A DNA stretch of 64,000 nt from assembly GCA_903871875.1 (NCBI GenBank), contig CAIQIR010000132.1, forward strand, positions 120,752-184,751. Reading direction: 5' to 3'. A program made the translations under genes and the position numbers. Source of the DNA: an uncultured Schlesneria sp. (GTDB lineage: Bacteria > Planctomycetota > Planctomycetia > Planctomycetales > Planctomycetaceae). Under the pieces are notes generated by a model. The model was not told the DNA's origin. It saw nothing but the letters and a program-made list of their open reading frames with translations, and did no database searches. Below, in pieces: positions 17,281 through 26,474 of this stretch (position 1 is its first letter; each line of letters starts with the position of its first letter).

Positions 17281-18603
17281 TCAAATCTCGGCCAATGGTT
17301 CCGTCGCATCGCCGAATTTGCCCGGATGAACATTCATTTTGTCCATCATCGAAAGATACAAGCGGCACATCTGACGATTCGGCTGGTCGCGATAATCCAG
17401 TACTCGGCCGGTCTTGATCTTGCCGCCGCCTCCACCCACCATCACCACGGGCAATTGAGTCGCATCGTGGCTGCCGGTCATCATGCTCGAGCAGTACATC
17501 ATCATCGTGTTGTCCAGTGCCGTTCGTTCGCCTTCTTGAATCGCGTCAAGCTTTCTGGCGATGTAGGCGATTTGCTGGACGAAGAATTGATTGACCTTCA
17601 ACCAGTCGGCGGTATCCGAGTGCGACAACAGATGGTGGATCATGTAGTCGACGTTCAGATGGGGGAACCGCAACGACGAATGGTCGTTGTTCAACTTCAA
17701 GGTGCAGATACGGGTCGTATCGGTCTGGAAACCGAGCACCATGATGTCGCACATCAACCGCATGTGATCGGCGATATTTTGCGGAATACCTTCCGGCGGT
17801 CGTGGCTGATTCGGTTTGTCCAGAGTTGGTCGCCAACCTTGCAGCTCGCCTTGAGTGCCGGCGCTTTCGATCCGTTGTTCGACGTCGCGAACTGAATCGA
17901 GATATTCGTCCAGCTTTCGTTGATCAGATGTACTGATCTGACGGCGAATATCTTTCGCATCGGCCAGCACGGCATCGAGAACGCTCTTGTCGCCCTTTTG
18001 GACTTCGTCCTTGAACAACCGGTCAAAGGCCAGCGCGGGATAAAGCTCCAGCGGGGTCGGGGCGGTTGGCGATGTCCACGAAATGTGCGAGCTGTAAATC
18101 ATCGAATAGTTCTTGTGAACCGACGGATTTCCCGCTTCGCAGCCCAGCACCAGGCTAGGCACCTTCGTCGATCGGCCGTAGGTTTGGGCCAGCAATTGGT
18201 CGACACTGGTTCCCGAGCGAATCTCGCCACCGGCCGCCAGCGGAGCTCCCGACAACAGGTTGCCTGTTTGGGAACTGTGAATGTTCCCTTTCAACGCTTG
18301 TTCGTTGTACAAGCCTTTGATGAACAGGGTCTTGTCGGCGAATTCGTTCAGCGGCGCGAGAACCTCACCAAACTCAAGGCCCTTGTCCGATTCTTTGGCC
18401 CACCACTCCTTGGTGTGGAATCCATTTCCCGAAAACAGAATCGCGAGTCGAACCGGGGCTTCGCTGGCGTTCAAGTTCGCTCGCGGTTGATCGCCCCAAA
18501 CGGCCAGTGACTCCATCCAGGGCAAGGCCATCGTAACGCCCAGACCACGCAGAAAAGTGCGGCGATCAAACGGATGCGATGCGAGTGATTTTTCGGGTTG
18601 CAC
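17281..18603 (-). CDS. DUF1552 Tat-exported protein
   Basis: A 440-residue DUF1552 protein. The N-terminus carries a twin-arginine signal (RRTFLRGLGVTMALPW, about residues 14-29). The body has features I associate with the family: RLAILFSGNGFHTKEWW, LLSGAPLAAGGEIRSGTSVDQ, VPSLVLGCEAGNPS, and a segment around MYCSSMMTGSHDATQLPVVMVGGGGG near the C-terminus. DUF1552 proteins typically accompany DUF1592-type proteins, as here: the large DUF1592 gene lies 191 bases upstream and the FG-GAP gene 74 bases downstream. The family's biochemical activity is not established; a sulfatase/alkaline phosphatase-like fold is often suggested for the related DUF1501 family. Confidence 0.9.
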   Translation of the reverse strand: MQPEKSLASHPFDRRTFLRGLGVTMALPWMESLAVWGDQPRANLNASEAPVRLAILFSGNGFHTKEWWAKESDKGLEFGEVLAPLNEFADKTLFIKGLYNEQALKGNIHSSQTGNLLSGAPLAAGGEIRSGTSVDQLLAQTYGRSTKVPSLVLGCEAGNPSVHKNYSMIYSSHISWTSPTAPTPLELYPALAFDRLFKDEVQKGDKSVLDAVLADAKDIRRQISTSDQRKLDEYLDSVRDVEQRIESAGTQGELQGWRPTLDKPNQPRPPEGIPQNIADHMRLMCDIMVLGFQTDTTRICTLKLNNDHSSLRFPHLNVDYMIHHLLSHSDTADWLKVNQFFVQQIAYIARKLDAIQEGERTALDNTMMMYCSSMMTGSHDATQLPVVMVGGGGGKIKTGRVLDYRDQPNRQMCRLYLSMMDKMNVHPGKFGDATEPLAEI

Positions 18604-18794
18604 GGTTTTGTTCCTTTTTTGTCACATCAAAGCGAACAGCGCTGTCTGTTAAATGTCAGCAATTTCTTACATCGTCGTATCACGAACGCGTGGCCGATGA
18701 GTTTTTTCTTAATAATCTGCCCGGAAGGTGGGGTCACCAAGCGGATACCGAGACGGTCTGACCGGTTCGTGATCCCGAATCACCCCACTCTATT

Positions 18795-21700
18795 CTATTG
18801 TACGACATTCCCCCGTTGATATCGGAATTGCGGGCTGCGAACGATTGTTTCGACCGCGGCAGAAAACCGGTAATCGTTGTTTTTTAGCTGATTGATCATT
18901 TCGTCGAGTACCGGTTCGTCGGACAATTGGACACCACGAGCCAACGCATAACCGAGCAGTTTACGGCAGAAATGCCGCAGGAATGTACTGCGGCGATCTT
19001 CGAGAAGATATTTTCGCAGGCCCGATTCACCGGTGAATTTGGTCCCGTCTTTCAGTTGAACATTTACTTCGATTGCCCGCCCGCCCAGATCCTTATCGCG
19101 GCGACGGCCGATCGCATCGTAACTTTCCAGCGCGAAGCCAAATGCATCAATGCGGTCATGGCAGTGGGCACAACTTTCGACGCTGCGATGTTTTTCGACC
19201 AGTTGCCGTACGGTCAGGTCCGTGTCGGTTTCGGATTCTGGCAGTTGCGGAACATTCTTTGGAGGGCGAGGAAGTTTTTCTCCGAGTAACGTTTCCAGCA
19301 CCCAGTTGCCTCGCAGGATGGGGCTGGTGCGTGAAGCACCTGATTGCTGCGCCAACGTGGTGGCCAGCGTCAGGATTCCCCCGCGACCGTACTGCTTGAC
19401 GCCATCGACGCGTCGCCACTCGGTACCCGTCACGCCGGGGATCCCGTAGTGCTTGGCCAGTGCTTCGTTCAAGAACGTGTGATCGGCGTCGAGGACTTCC
19501 AACACTGAACCGTCGCGTTCGAACAGATCGGTGAAGAACCGAATCGACTCTTCATACATATCTCCTCGTAACGCGGTAAAGGTTGGAAAGACTTGTTCGC
19601 TTTTTTCACTGTGCGAATCGAAGTCTCGCACGTTCAGCCACTGACAGGCGAATTCGGTGGAAAGGGCTCGAATGCGTTGATCTTTCAACATTCGTTTGGC
19701 CTGGGCGACGAGGACATCGGTTTCGTGCAACCCGTTCGCGGCCGCCAGTTTTTGTAACTCATCGTCGGGCATCGTCGACCAGAGGAAGTAACTGAGTCGA
19801 CTTGCCAGAGCCCAGTCGGTGATCGGGAAGGCCGGAAATTCCTGATTTGGTCGCGTCGACAACGACGCCGGTGTGTCGGCTGATTGCAACGGCTCGACAC
19901 GGTACAAAAATGCCGGTGCCACCAGCACGCGGGCGATCGTGAACCGAATCGCTTCGTCGTGGGGCAACTCTTGCTCACGCAATTTGGCATACAGCCTGCG
20001 AAGTTCACTGGCTTCTTCACTCTTCAAGGGGCGACGATAGGCTCGTCCTGCAAACTCGATCACCTGGTCGACATGCTTTGGCTCTGCGTTCAGAAGTTCT
20101 TTTTTGAACGCGTCCGCCCGATCGTGAATTGGTTTGCGCATCGGCTCGAAAACTTTCGGGTCGGCGTCCTGAGAGGCAAATTCCATCAGCTGGTTGAATC
20201 CATCGACAAGTGTCAGTGCGTCCTGGCTGACGAAATGCAGTTCGTTCCACAATCGATCGAGGTCCGCCGCTTGTGCATCATCGAGCATCAATCGGACCAG
20301 CTGTTGATCTTCTCGATAGAACAACGTCAGTGTGACGACTTCATCCACCGGAACGATTCGCGAATAACAAAGCGCGGCGGGAAACAGATTGCGATAGGTG
20401 TCGAAAGCGGCTTCCACTCGCTGACCGGCCGCGCTTCCAGGGCTGACCAGGATCGGCGTCGAGTAAGAGATGTGACGCTTGTTGTCGGTCCATTGACTGT
20501 TAGCGTTGGTTTCTTTGACCGCACTTGCGATCAGTCCCGATGCAACATCCGGCTTCGTAGTCAGGATCTGCATTTGTACTGTGCCTTCGGACCCGGTTTC
20601 GCGGTGCAGCGTTCCCGCCGTCACCAATTCCCATCCACCCACCAGATCGGCGGGCAACTTCACTTCAACGACCGAGGGTGCCTTCACACACAGGCTGGTG
20701 GGATCAACGGCTTGTCCATTGGGATGCCGTCCGAAGAGCACAGGGTCCGGTCCCCAATCGGACGTTGATTTGCTCGCCGCCGCTGGTTGTGCAGCAGGAC
20801 CTGTGGGAATCGCTGGTCGGACCGTGCGGAACAAGGGGCCACCGAGTGACACCAGTTGGTAGTAGAGTTGTGCGTCGGGACTTTCTTTTGCGGCAGGAGG
20901 TGCCCCGGTCAGCAAGGTCTGAACGGTTTCGGCCAATTTCTGTTTTTCTTCGTCGCTGGCCGCCGATTGCCATTGCGCCAAGAGGGATCCAGCGGGAATG
21001 ACTGCACCCATTTCCGCACCGGTCACGGATTCGGTGTAAAAATGCCAGACTTCCGGATTTCCAAAGGAATCCGCGTGTGGATTGGCGGTCTGAACGTCGG
21101 CCGAAACATCACGGGCCAAATCCCAGGCGTGTCCCCCTTCTTCCATTGCTGTCAGCACCAGATCCACGGCGGTCAAATCGCATCCGTGATTGCCATCGCG
21201 AGGTCCAATCAACAGCGAAACCACGTCATCAGGCAGAATGTTCAACTTGTCAATTGGCGGGACGACAACTTCCTTGGGACCATGTGCGATTCCCTGGGCC
21301 AATCGCTGTCGATTCACTCCGCGACGCAATTCGAGCGACCAGGTGACTCCATTGCCGCATTCGGGATGGGCATGCAGAACTTTCGCTTCAATGCGAATTG
21401 TCGATGCCACTGGACTGCGCCAGCCCACAGCGGTTTGCAAAGTCGGCGATGGGTGCACCGCGACACTGTGTGCCTTCAGGTTACCGGGAATGCGCACATG
21501 TTGATCTGATGAATTCGCCACCAACAGCGGAGTGGCGTCGCTCCCCCAGCCATTAACGAAATCGTAGCCCGCGGTTTTGTTGATCTTGGTGGTGAAATGG
21601 TTGTCAATTTTCGCCGGGCCACCCGTGGCCACACCCAGGTAGGCCAGCCACGCGGTGAGAATTTCGGTATCGATACCATGTTGCTTCGCCAATTCCTCAG

Positions 21701-23060
21701 GAGCCAGTTTCCCCTGTGCGGCGATCGCGACGACGGCGGCATTCAGACAGGAGGTAGTACTGGCCAAGGTCTGATCACGACGATTAAACAACTCGCGAGT
21801 GAAAGCACGTACGTCGCGTAACAGCAGGTCTGGACGTCCCGAGGCAACCAGCCGTGGCTGTTCCCAGATGACGAAATCGTTCTCGCTTCCATCTCCCGCG
21901 TCCGTGGCCGTCAGATACACCGTGACCTGGTGACCGTCCGTTGATTCGGGAAGTTTCTGACGAATCTCGGCTCGGGTTGTGACAGGACTCAGCGGTTCCA
22001 TCCAGGATTTCGGTCCACCCAGTTTGCCAATATGACCGATACTGGCGAATCGCCAGAGTGCGTGTTGCCAGCGCGTGATCTCCTCGGCCATCGCGATCCC
22101 ATCCCCGGGTTTCGCCGCTCGCCAGCGAGCTCGCAGCCCGTCCAGCAGAAATGACGGCTCGCGACCGGTCAGTGCGTTCCATAGTAGGCCCAGGTATTTC
22201 GGGCTGAGATTTCGTTCGCCGGCGATCGCCGCGATCGTTTTGCGGCCTGCGGAAATCGCATCACGCTCAACCAGCGTGGCCTCCAGGTATCGGTCGACCG
22301 GCAGACGACCACCACCGTTGGTGTCGAAGATAATTCCTTGAAGATTGACCTGAGTCGCACCGCGGTCGTCCGTGTACTTGGCGTAGAGCGCACGAATCTG
22401 GGCGAGCCGTTCATCTGTCCAGTCACGTGCCGTCAACGCGGGCGAAAAGCGAAATCCATTCGGCAGCAGCACGGCATGATTGGCAATCTCTTTTCCGGCA
22501 TCCAGATATTTGGTGATGAGCGCCGGTGACATGACCAGAGCGTTACCAAGATTGGTGAACCCTTCGCCGGCAGCGCTATCGACCGGAAATTCGCGAGCGG
22601 GTTGCAGCGATACGACGCCCGTCAGATCGCGGACGGTATTGGTGTACTCGACATTGTTCAGTCGACGGAGCACAACTTGACCGGGATCGCCGGCACGGGC
22701 GCGTGCTTCCGCTTTCAGATACGAACGAACCCACTGTTGCATCCGGTTGCGTTCGGACTCGCTGGGCTGTGGTTCATCCTTGGGCGGCATCTGACCGCTG
22801 TCGAGCATTTCGCCGACTTTTTGCCACGTTTCCGGATGTTGGCGGACATCACCCAGCGAAGCGAAGATCGACAGGTCGATTTCCGCTTCCATTACTTTGG
22901 CAGAATGGCACTTTTGGCAATCTCGAATGATGACCGGCCGGACATCACTCTGGAAAGTTTTTTCGAAGGCCTCAAATTTAGCAACGTCCGCCGCATTCGC
23001 AGACGGCAAAACCAGGATCGAACTGATCAACAACAAAACGCCACAGCTAATCAACCGCAT
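18795..23060 (-). CDS. Large secreted DUF1592/1588/1585-type cytochrome protein
   Basis: A 1421-residue exported protein with a signal peptide (about 1-23, ending SANAA). A haem-binding CxxCH motif, CQKCH at about 48-52, belongs to the planctomycete cytochrome c region and is followed by the DUF1587-like segment (VVLRRLNNVEYTNTVRDL). After a long variable middle part (about 300-900), the C-terminal half contains the DUF1595/1592/1588/1585 series: FAGRAYRRPLKSEEASELR, WALASRLSYFLWSTMPDDEL, GGILTLATTLAQQSGASRTSPILRG, and a second CxxCH in ESCAHCHDRIDAFGFALE (about 1297). Two haem sites suggest electron transfer outside the inner membrane. It is followed by DUF1552 and FG-GAP genes on the same strand. 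Confidence 0.9.
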   Translation of the reverse strand: MRLISCGVLLLISSILVLPSANAADVAKFEAFEKTFQSDVRPVIIRDCQKCHSAKVMEAEIDLSIFASLGDVRQHPETWQKVGEMLDSGQMPPKDEPQPSESERNRMQQWVRSYLKAEARARAGDPGQVVLRRLNNVEYTNTVRDLTGVVSLQPAREFPVDSAAGEGFTNLGNALVMSPALITKYLDAGKEIANHAVLLPNGFRFSPALTARDWTDERLAQIRALYAKYTDDRGATQVNLQGIIFDTNGGGRLPVDRYLEATLVERDAISAGRKTIAAIAGERNLSPKYLGLLWNALTGREPSFLLDGLRARWRAAKPGDGIAMAEEITRWQHALWRFASIGHIGKLGGPKSWMEPLSPVTTRAEIRQKLPESTDGHQVTVYLTATDAGDGSENDFVIWEQPRLVASGRPDLLLRDVRAFTRELFNRRDQTLASTTSCLNAAVVAIAAQGKLAPEELAKQHGIDTEILTAWLAYLGVATGGPAKIDNHFTTKINKTAGYDFVNGWGSDATPLLVANSSDQHVRIPGNLKAHSVAVHPSPTLQTAVGWRSPVASTIRIEAKVLHAHPECGNGVTWSLELRRGVNRQRLAQGIAHGPKEVVVPPIDKLNILPDDVVSLLIGPRDGNHGCDLTAVDLVLTAMEEGGHAWDLARDVSADVQTANPHADSFGNPEVWHFYTESVTGAEMGAVIPAGSLLAQWQSAASDEEKQKLAETVQTLLTGAPPAAKESPDAQLYYQLVSLGGPLFRTVRPAIPTGPAAQPAAASKSTSDWGPDPVLFGRHPNGQAVDPTSLCVKAPSVVEVKLPADLVGGWELVTAGTLHRETGSEGTVQMQILTTKPDVASGLIASAVKETNANSQWTDNKRHISYSTPILVSPGSAAGQRVEAAFDTYRNLFPAALCYSRIVPVDEVVTLTLFYREDQQLVRLMLDDAQAADLDRLWNELHFVSQDALTLVDGFNQLMEFASQDADPKVFEPMRKPIHDRADAFKKELLNAEPKHVDQVIEFAGRAYRRPLKSEEASELRRLYAKLREQELPHDEAIRFTIARVLVAPAFLYRVEPLQSADTPASLSTRPNQEFPAFPITDWALASRLSYFLWSTMPDDELQKLAAANGLHETDVLVAQAKRMLKDQRIRALSTEFACQWLNVRDFDSHSEKSEQVFPTFTALRGDMYEESIRFFTDLFERDGSVLEVLDADHTFLNEALAKHYGIPGVTGTEWRRVDGVKQYGRGGILTLATTLAQQSGASRTSPILRGNWVLETLLGEKLPRPPKNVPQLPESETDTDLTVRQLVEKHRSVESCAHCHDRIDAFGFALESYDAIGRRRDKDLGGRAIEVNVQLKDGTKFTGESGLRKYLLEDRRSTFLRHFCRKLLGYALARGVQLSDEPVLDEMINQLKNNDYRFSAAVETIVRSPQFRYQRGNVVQ

Positions 23061-23158
23061 TCGTACTGCTCCGAATGAACCGATGTCGCGACAAACACCG
23101 TTGTTGTCGTGTCAATTCATCATATCAAGCTGTCAACATGCGTGCGACTTCGTGAAGG

Positions 23159-26100
23159 CTATTGTCCGGCTGCGGACAGTTGCTGGATCGCTTCGTCGAC
23201 ACTGACCAGTTGCTTTTGCAGGCTGGCCAGTGTTCCACGAACTTCTTCCACAACTTCGGCCGGAGCTCGATCAACAAAGCTCTGGTTGGTGAGCTTCTTT
23301 TCGTGACCGGAAATAAAGCCGCGCAGCTTGTCGGCTTCCTTACGCAGTCGGACCACTTCCGCCTGCAAATCGACCAATCCCGCCAAAGGCAAATATCCAT
23401 CCGCATCACCCAGCGAAAAGCTGGCGCTGGCATTCGGCCGAGTGACATCCGGGCCTGCGGCCGTCAGGGTCGCTTTCGCGAGCAGTTCGAATTGAATTCG
23501 CACATGGTCCAGATCGGCTGCAATTTCGGGCGAACAACGGACAGAGATGGAAACGTCGACCGCCGGGCTGATGTTGTAAGTACCGCGAACATTGCGGACA
23601 GCGACGATCAGGTCTTGCAGTCGTTGGAACCGTGTTTCGAGTGTGGGATCATGCCAATTTTCCAGGTTCGTCGGCCATGGTGCGATAATGATCGCATCCG
23701 TCGCTGGCGCTGGTGCGAGCAGGCCCCGCTGCGGCGCAATCTCATTCAGTCGCTGCCACAACTCTTCCGTGATGAAGGGTGTGAAGGGATGCAGCAGTCG
23801 TAACGTTGTATCGAGCACCGCGACGAGAACTCGTTGAGCCGTCGGTTTAAGAGCTTCGTCTCGCAAACGCGGCTTGATCATTTCCAGATACCAGTCACAG
23901 AATTCGTTCCACACAAAATCACGCAGCGAACGTGTGGCCGCGTCAAATTTGTAGACGTTCAGTAACGAAGTGACTTCCTGAGTGACGGTGGCCAGTCGCG
24001 ACAGAATCCATTTATCCTCAATGGCCAGATCAGCGGGATCAACCACCCCTGGTGTGTAGCCTTCCAGATTCAGCATCGCGAACCGGGCGGCATTCCACAG
24101 CTTATTGCAGAAGTTGCGGCCATATTCAAAACGTTCGATCACGATGCGTGCGACCAGCTCGCTTTCATCGGGAGTGTAGTTCGGTGTCGCATATTGCGAT
24201 TCCTTCTTACACTTGGGGCACTTGATCTTCGGCTTGCCCGGCTTGAACTTCAGATGATGTTGTTCTTGCGGGATCATGGCCTGGCAATGCGGGCATTCGT
24301 AGCCGACGGGCAATCGTACATCTTGTGTCTCGCCCGCGAACGAGGCGATGGTGAACCGCATGCCATCGCAGCCATATTTTTCGATCAGTTCAAGCGGATC
24401 GACGCCGTTGCCTTTCGACTTGGACATCGTCTGCCCGAATCCATCCTGAATCTTCGGATGAATACAGACATGTCGGAACGGCACGTCTCCCATGTTGTAA
24501 AGACCGGTCAGGACCATGCGGGCTACCCATAGCGTGATGATGTCACGCGATGTCACCAGAACGCTGCCGGGATAGAAGTAGGGTAGCACTTCATTTTTGC
24601 CCGTGGCCGAGGTCGCCGGTTGACCATTCAGCGGGGGATTGTGGTCCCGATCAGGCCAGCCCAGCGTCGCGTGTGGCCATAACGCGGAACTGAACCAGGT
24701 ATCCAGCACATCTTCATCACGTTGGAAGCCCAGAGCCTCGAGTTTTGCCGTCCATTCCGCATCATCTGTCGACAGGCAGGCCTGCAAAACGGTCGATCCC
24801 ATCGCGGCGACCGAACTCCCGGTTTGATGAACGGCAAATTCAATCCGATTCGAATCAAATTTCGGGTCGGCTTCCAAATGGCGTTTCATCAACATCGCGC
24901 CGGCGTCGTCACTGTGAGACACGGTCCACACCGGAATTCGATGACCCCACCACAATTGTCGACTGATGCACCAATCACGCTTCTCGCCCAGCCAGCTGAG
25001 GTACGACTGGCGGTAACGTTCGGGATAGAACGTGACACGCCCGTCGTTGGCCGCGTCGATGGCGGACTGCGCCAGGGTGTCCATTTTCACGAACCATTGC
25101 TCGGACAAATACGGCTCGACCGGTGTCTTCGAGCGATCGCTATGCTTGAGCGGGATCTTGCGATCTTCGACCTTTTCAAAGTGTCCTTGTTTTTCCATTT
25201 CGGCCACGACGGCCTCACGTGCGAGCAGACGATCCTGTCCTTGCCACGGTCCACCCTGTTCGTTCAGCGTGCCGTCTGGGTTGAGGATATTGATCGGCTC
25301 GCCCATCTTTTCCTTATTGCGAGTCCAACAGGCGTAGTCGTTCGGATCGTGTGCCGGTGTGACTTTCACGCAGCCGGTACCGAGTGTTTTGTCGGCCAGC
25401 AGCGCGTCGGCCACGATGGGGATCGTTCGGCCGTTTACGGGGATCCGCACCTGTTTGCCGATCAGTTGTGTATAGCGTTCGTCCGTCGGGTGCACGCAAA
25501 CGGCGGTGTCGCCCAGCATCGTTTCGGGCCGAGTCGTACTGAACGAGATTCGTTCACCGGTTGGTTGTCCTGCCGAGTCAATCACGGGGTAGTTGAAGGT
25601 CCAGAAGTGGCCATCAGTTTCCTCTTCGTAGACTTCATCATCGGCGACGGCGGTCTGCAGAAATGTGTCCCAATTCACCAGCCGCTTGCCGCGGAAGATC
25701 AGTCCATCTTTGAACATTTTGAAAAATGTCTGCCGGACAGCGCGTGAACAGACTTCGTCCAGAGTGAACCGCACCCGTCGCCAGTCACAGCTCGCTCCGA
25801 GGCTTTTCAACTGGCTGAGGATCCGTTTTTCGTAAGCGTCTTTCCAGGTCCAGATGCGCTGCACGAGCGCCTCGCGGCCGATATCATGCCGGGTCAGGCC
25901 TTCTTCCTCGAGCATTCGTTTCTCGACCACCGACTGAGTGGCGATACCCGCGTGATCGGTGCCGGGCATCCACAGCGCTTCGTATCCCTGCATTCGTCGC
26001 CAGCGGGTCAGCAGATCCTGCAAGGTGCCGTTCAAAGCATGTCCCATATGCAGTGCGCCGGTCACATTTGGCAGCGGAATCATGATCACGTGCGGCGGTT

Positions 26101-26221
26101 TCGGATGGGCATCGCCGGGCAGGGGAGGATCGGCGTTAAAGTCGCCTCGCTGTTCCCAAAACGGAAACCATTGGGCTTCTGCAGCGGCCGGATCGTATTG
26201 CTTGGGGATTTCAGTTGTCAT
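23159..26221 (-). CDS. valS: Valyl-tRNA synthetase with zinc-ribbon insertion
   Basis: A 1020-residue class I aminoacyl-tRNA synthetase that charges tRNA-Val. The frame extends to 26416, but the ATG at 26221 begins the usual MTTEIPKQYDPAAAEAQWF. The HIGH motif is in PNVTGALHMGHAL, the KMSKS motif in TMSKSKGNGVDP. The editing domain lies between them, and a charged C-terminal coiled coil closes the protein (about the last 65 residues). Between the catalytic core and the anticodon-binding domain (WNAARFAMLNLEGY) there is an extra segment of about 50 residues with CPHC and CPKC pairs, a predicted zinc ribbon that bacterial ValS usually lacks. It lies 253 bases after cimA, separated by a hairpin at 26284-26308. 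Confidence 0.96.
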   Translation of the reverse strand: MTTEIPKQYDPAAAEAQWFPFWEQRGDFNADPPLPGDAHPKPPHVIMIPLPNVTGALHMGHALNGTLQDLLTRWRRMQGYEALWMPGTDHAGIATQSVVEKRMLEEEGLTRHDIGREALVQRIWTWKDAYEKRILSQLKSLGASCDWRRVRFTLDEVCSRAVRQTFFKMFKDGLIFRGKRLVNWDTFLQTAVADDEVYEEETDGHFWTFNYPVIDSAGQPTGERISFSTTRPETMLGDTAVCVHPTDERYTQLIGKQVRIPVNGRTIPIVADALLADKTLGTGCVKVTPAHDPNDYACWTRNKEKMGEPINILNPDGTLNEQGGPWQGQDRLLAREAVVAEMEKQGHFEKVEDRKIPLKHSDRSKTPVEPYLSEQWFVKMDTLAQSAIDAANDGRVTFYPERYRQSYLSWLGEKRDWCISRQLWWGHRIPVWTVSHSDDAGAMLMKRHLEADPKFDSNRIEFAVHQTGSSVAAMGSTVLQACLSTDDAEWTAKLEALGFQRDEDVLDTWFSSALWPHATLGWPDRDHNPPLNGQPATSATGKNEVLPYFYPGSVLVTSRDIITLWVARMVLTGLYNMGDVPFRHVCIHPKIQDGFGQTMSKSKGNGVDPLELIEKYGCDGMRFTIASFAGETQDVRLPVGYECPHCQAMIPQEQHHLKFKPGKPKIKCPKCKKESQYATPNYTPDESELVARIVIERFEYGRNFCNKLWNAARFAMLNLEGYTPGVVDPADLAIEDKWILSRLATVTQEVTSLLNVYKFDAATRSLRDFVWNEFCDWYLEMIKPRLRDEALKPTAQRVLVAVLDTTLRLLHPFTPFITEELWQRLNEIAPQRGLLAPAPATDAIIIAPWPTNLENWHDPTLETRFQRLQDLIVAVRNVRGTYNISPAVDVSISVRCSPEIAADLDHVRIQFELLAKATLTAAGPDVTRPNASASFSLGDADGYLPLAGLVDLQAEVVRLRKEADKLRGFISGHEKKLTNQSFVDRAPAEVVEEVRGTLASLQKQLVSVDEAIQQLSAAGQ

Positions 26222-26283
26222 GGGTTTTACAGCGAAGAGTGGATGAATCGGGAAATCATTCGATCGGCATTGGTTAGAAAAGT

Positions 26284-26308
26284 GAACCTCTCGCTCGACA
26301 AGAGGTTC
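26284..26308 (-). terminator. Candidate intrinsic terminator between cimA and valS
   Basis: GAACCTCT and AGAGGTTC form an 8-bp stem with a nine-base loop. On the minus strand it is followed by ACTTTTCTAA, a short T tract. It lies between the cimA stop and the valS start and would partly uncouple the two genes. Confidence 0.5.
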
Positions 26309-26474
26309 GCCGAATTGTCGTTTGTCAGTGGATTGGTGGGAAGCCAAAGCTGTTACACGGCATGGCGTTGGCCGTCGGCAGATTTGTTGCGGAACAGGAA
26401 GACGATTTCGGAGCATCGACGCAGGCCATGTCCACCGAAGACATCCTTCTGTTCAAGGTCGAATTTCTGGTCAT

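Noticed and set aside
24722..25747. Plus-strand frame of 341 codons
   Set aside because: It is antisense to valS and shows no recognisable domain.
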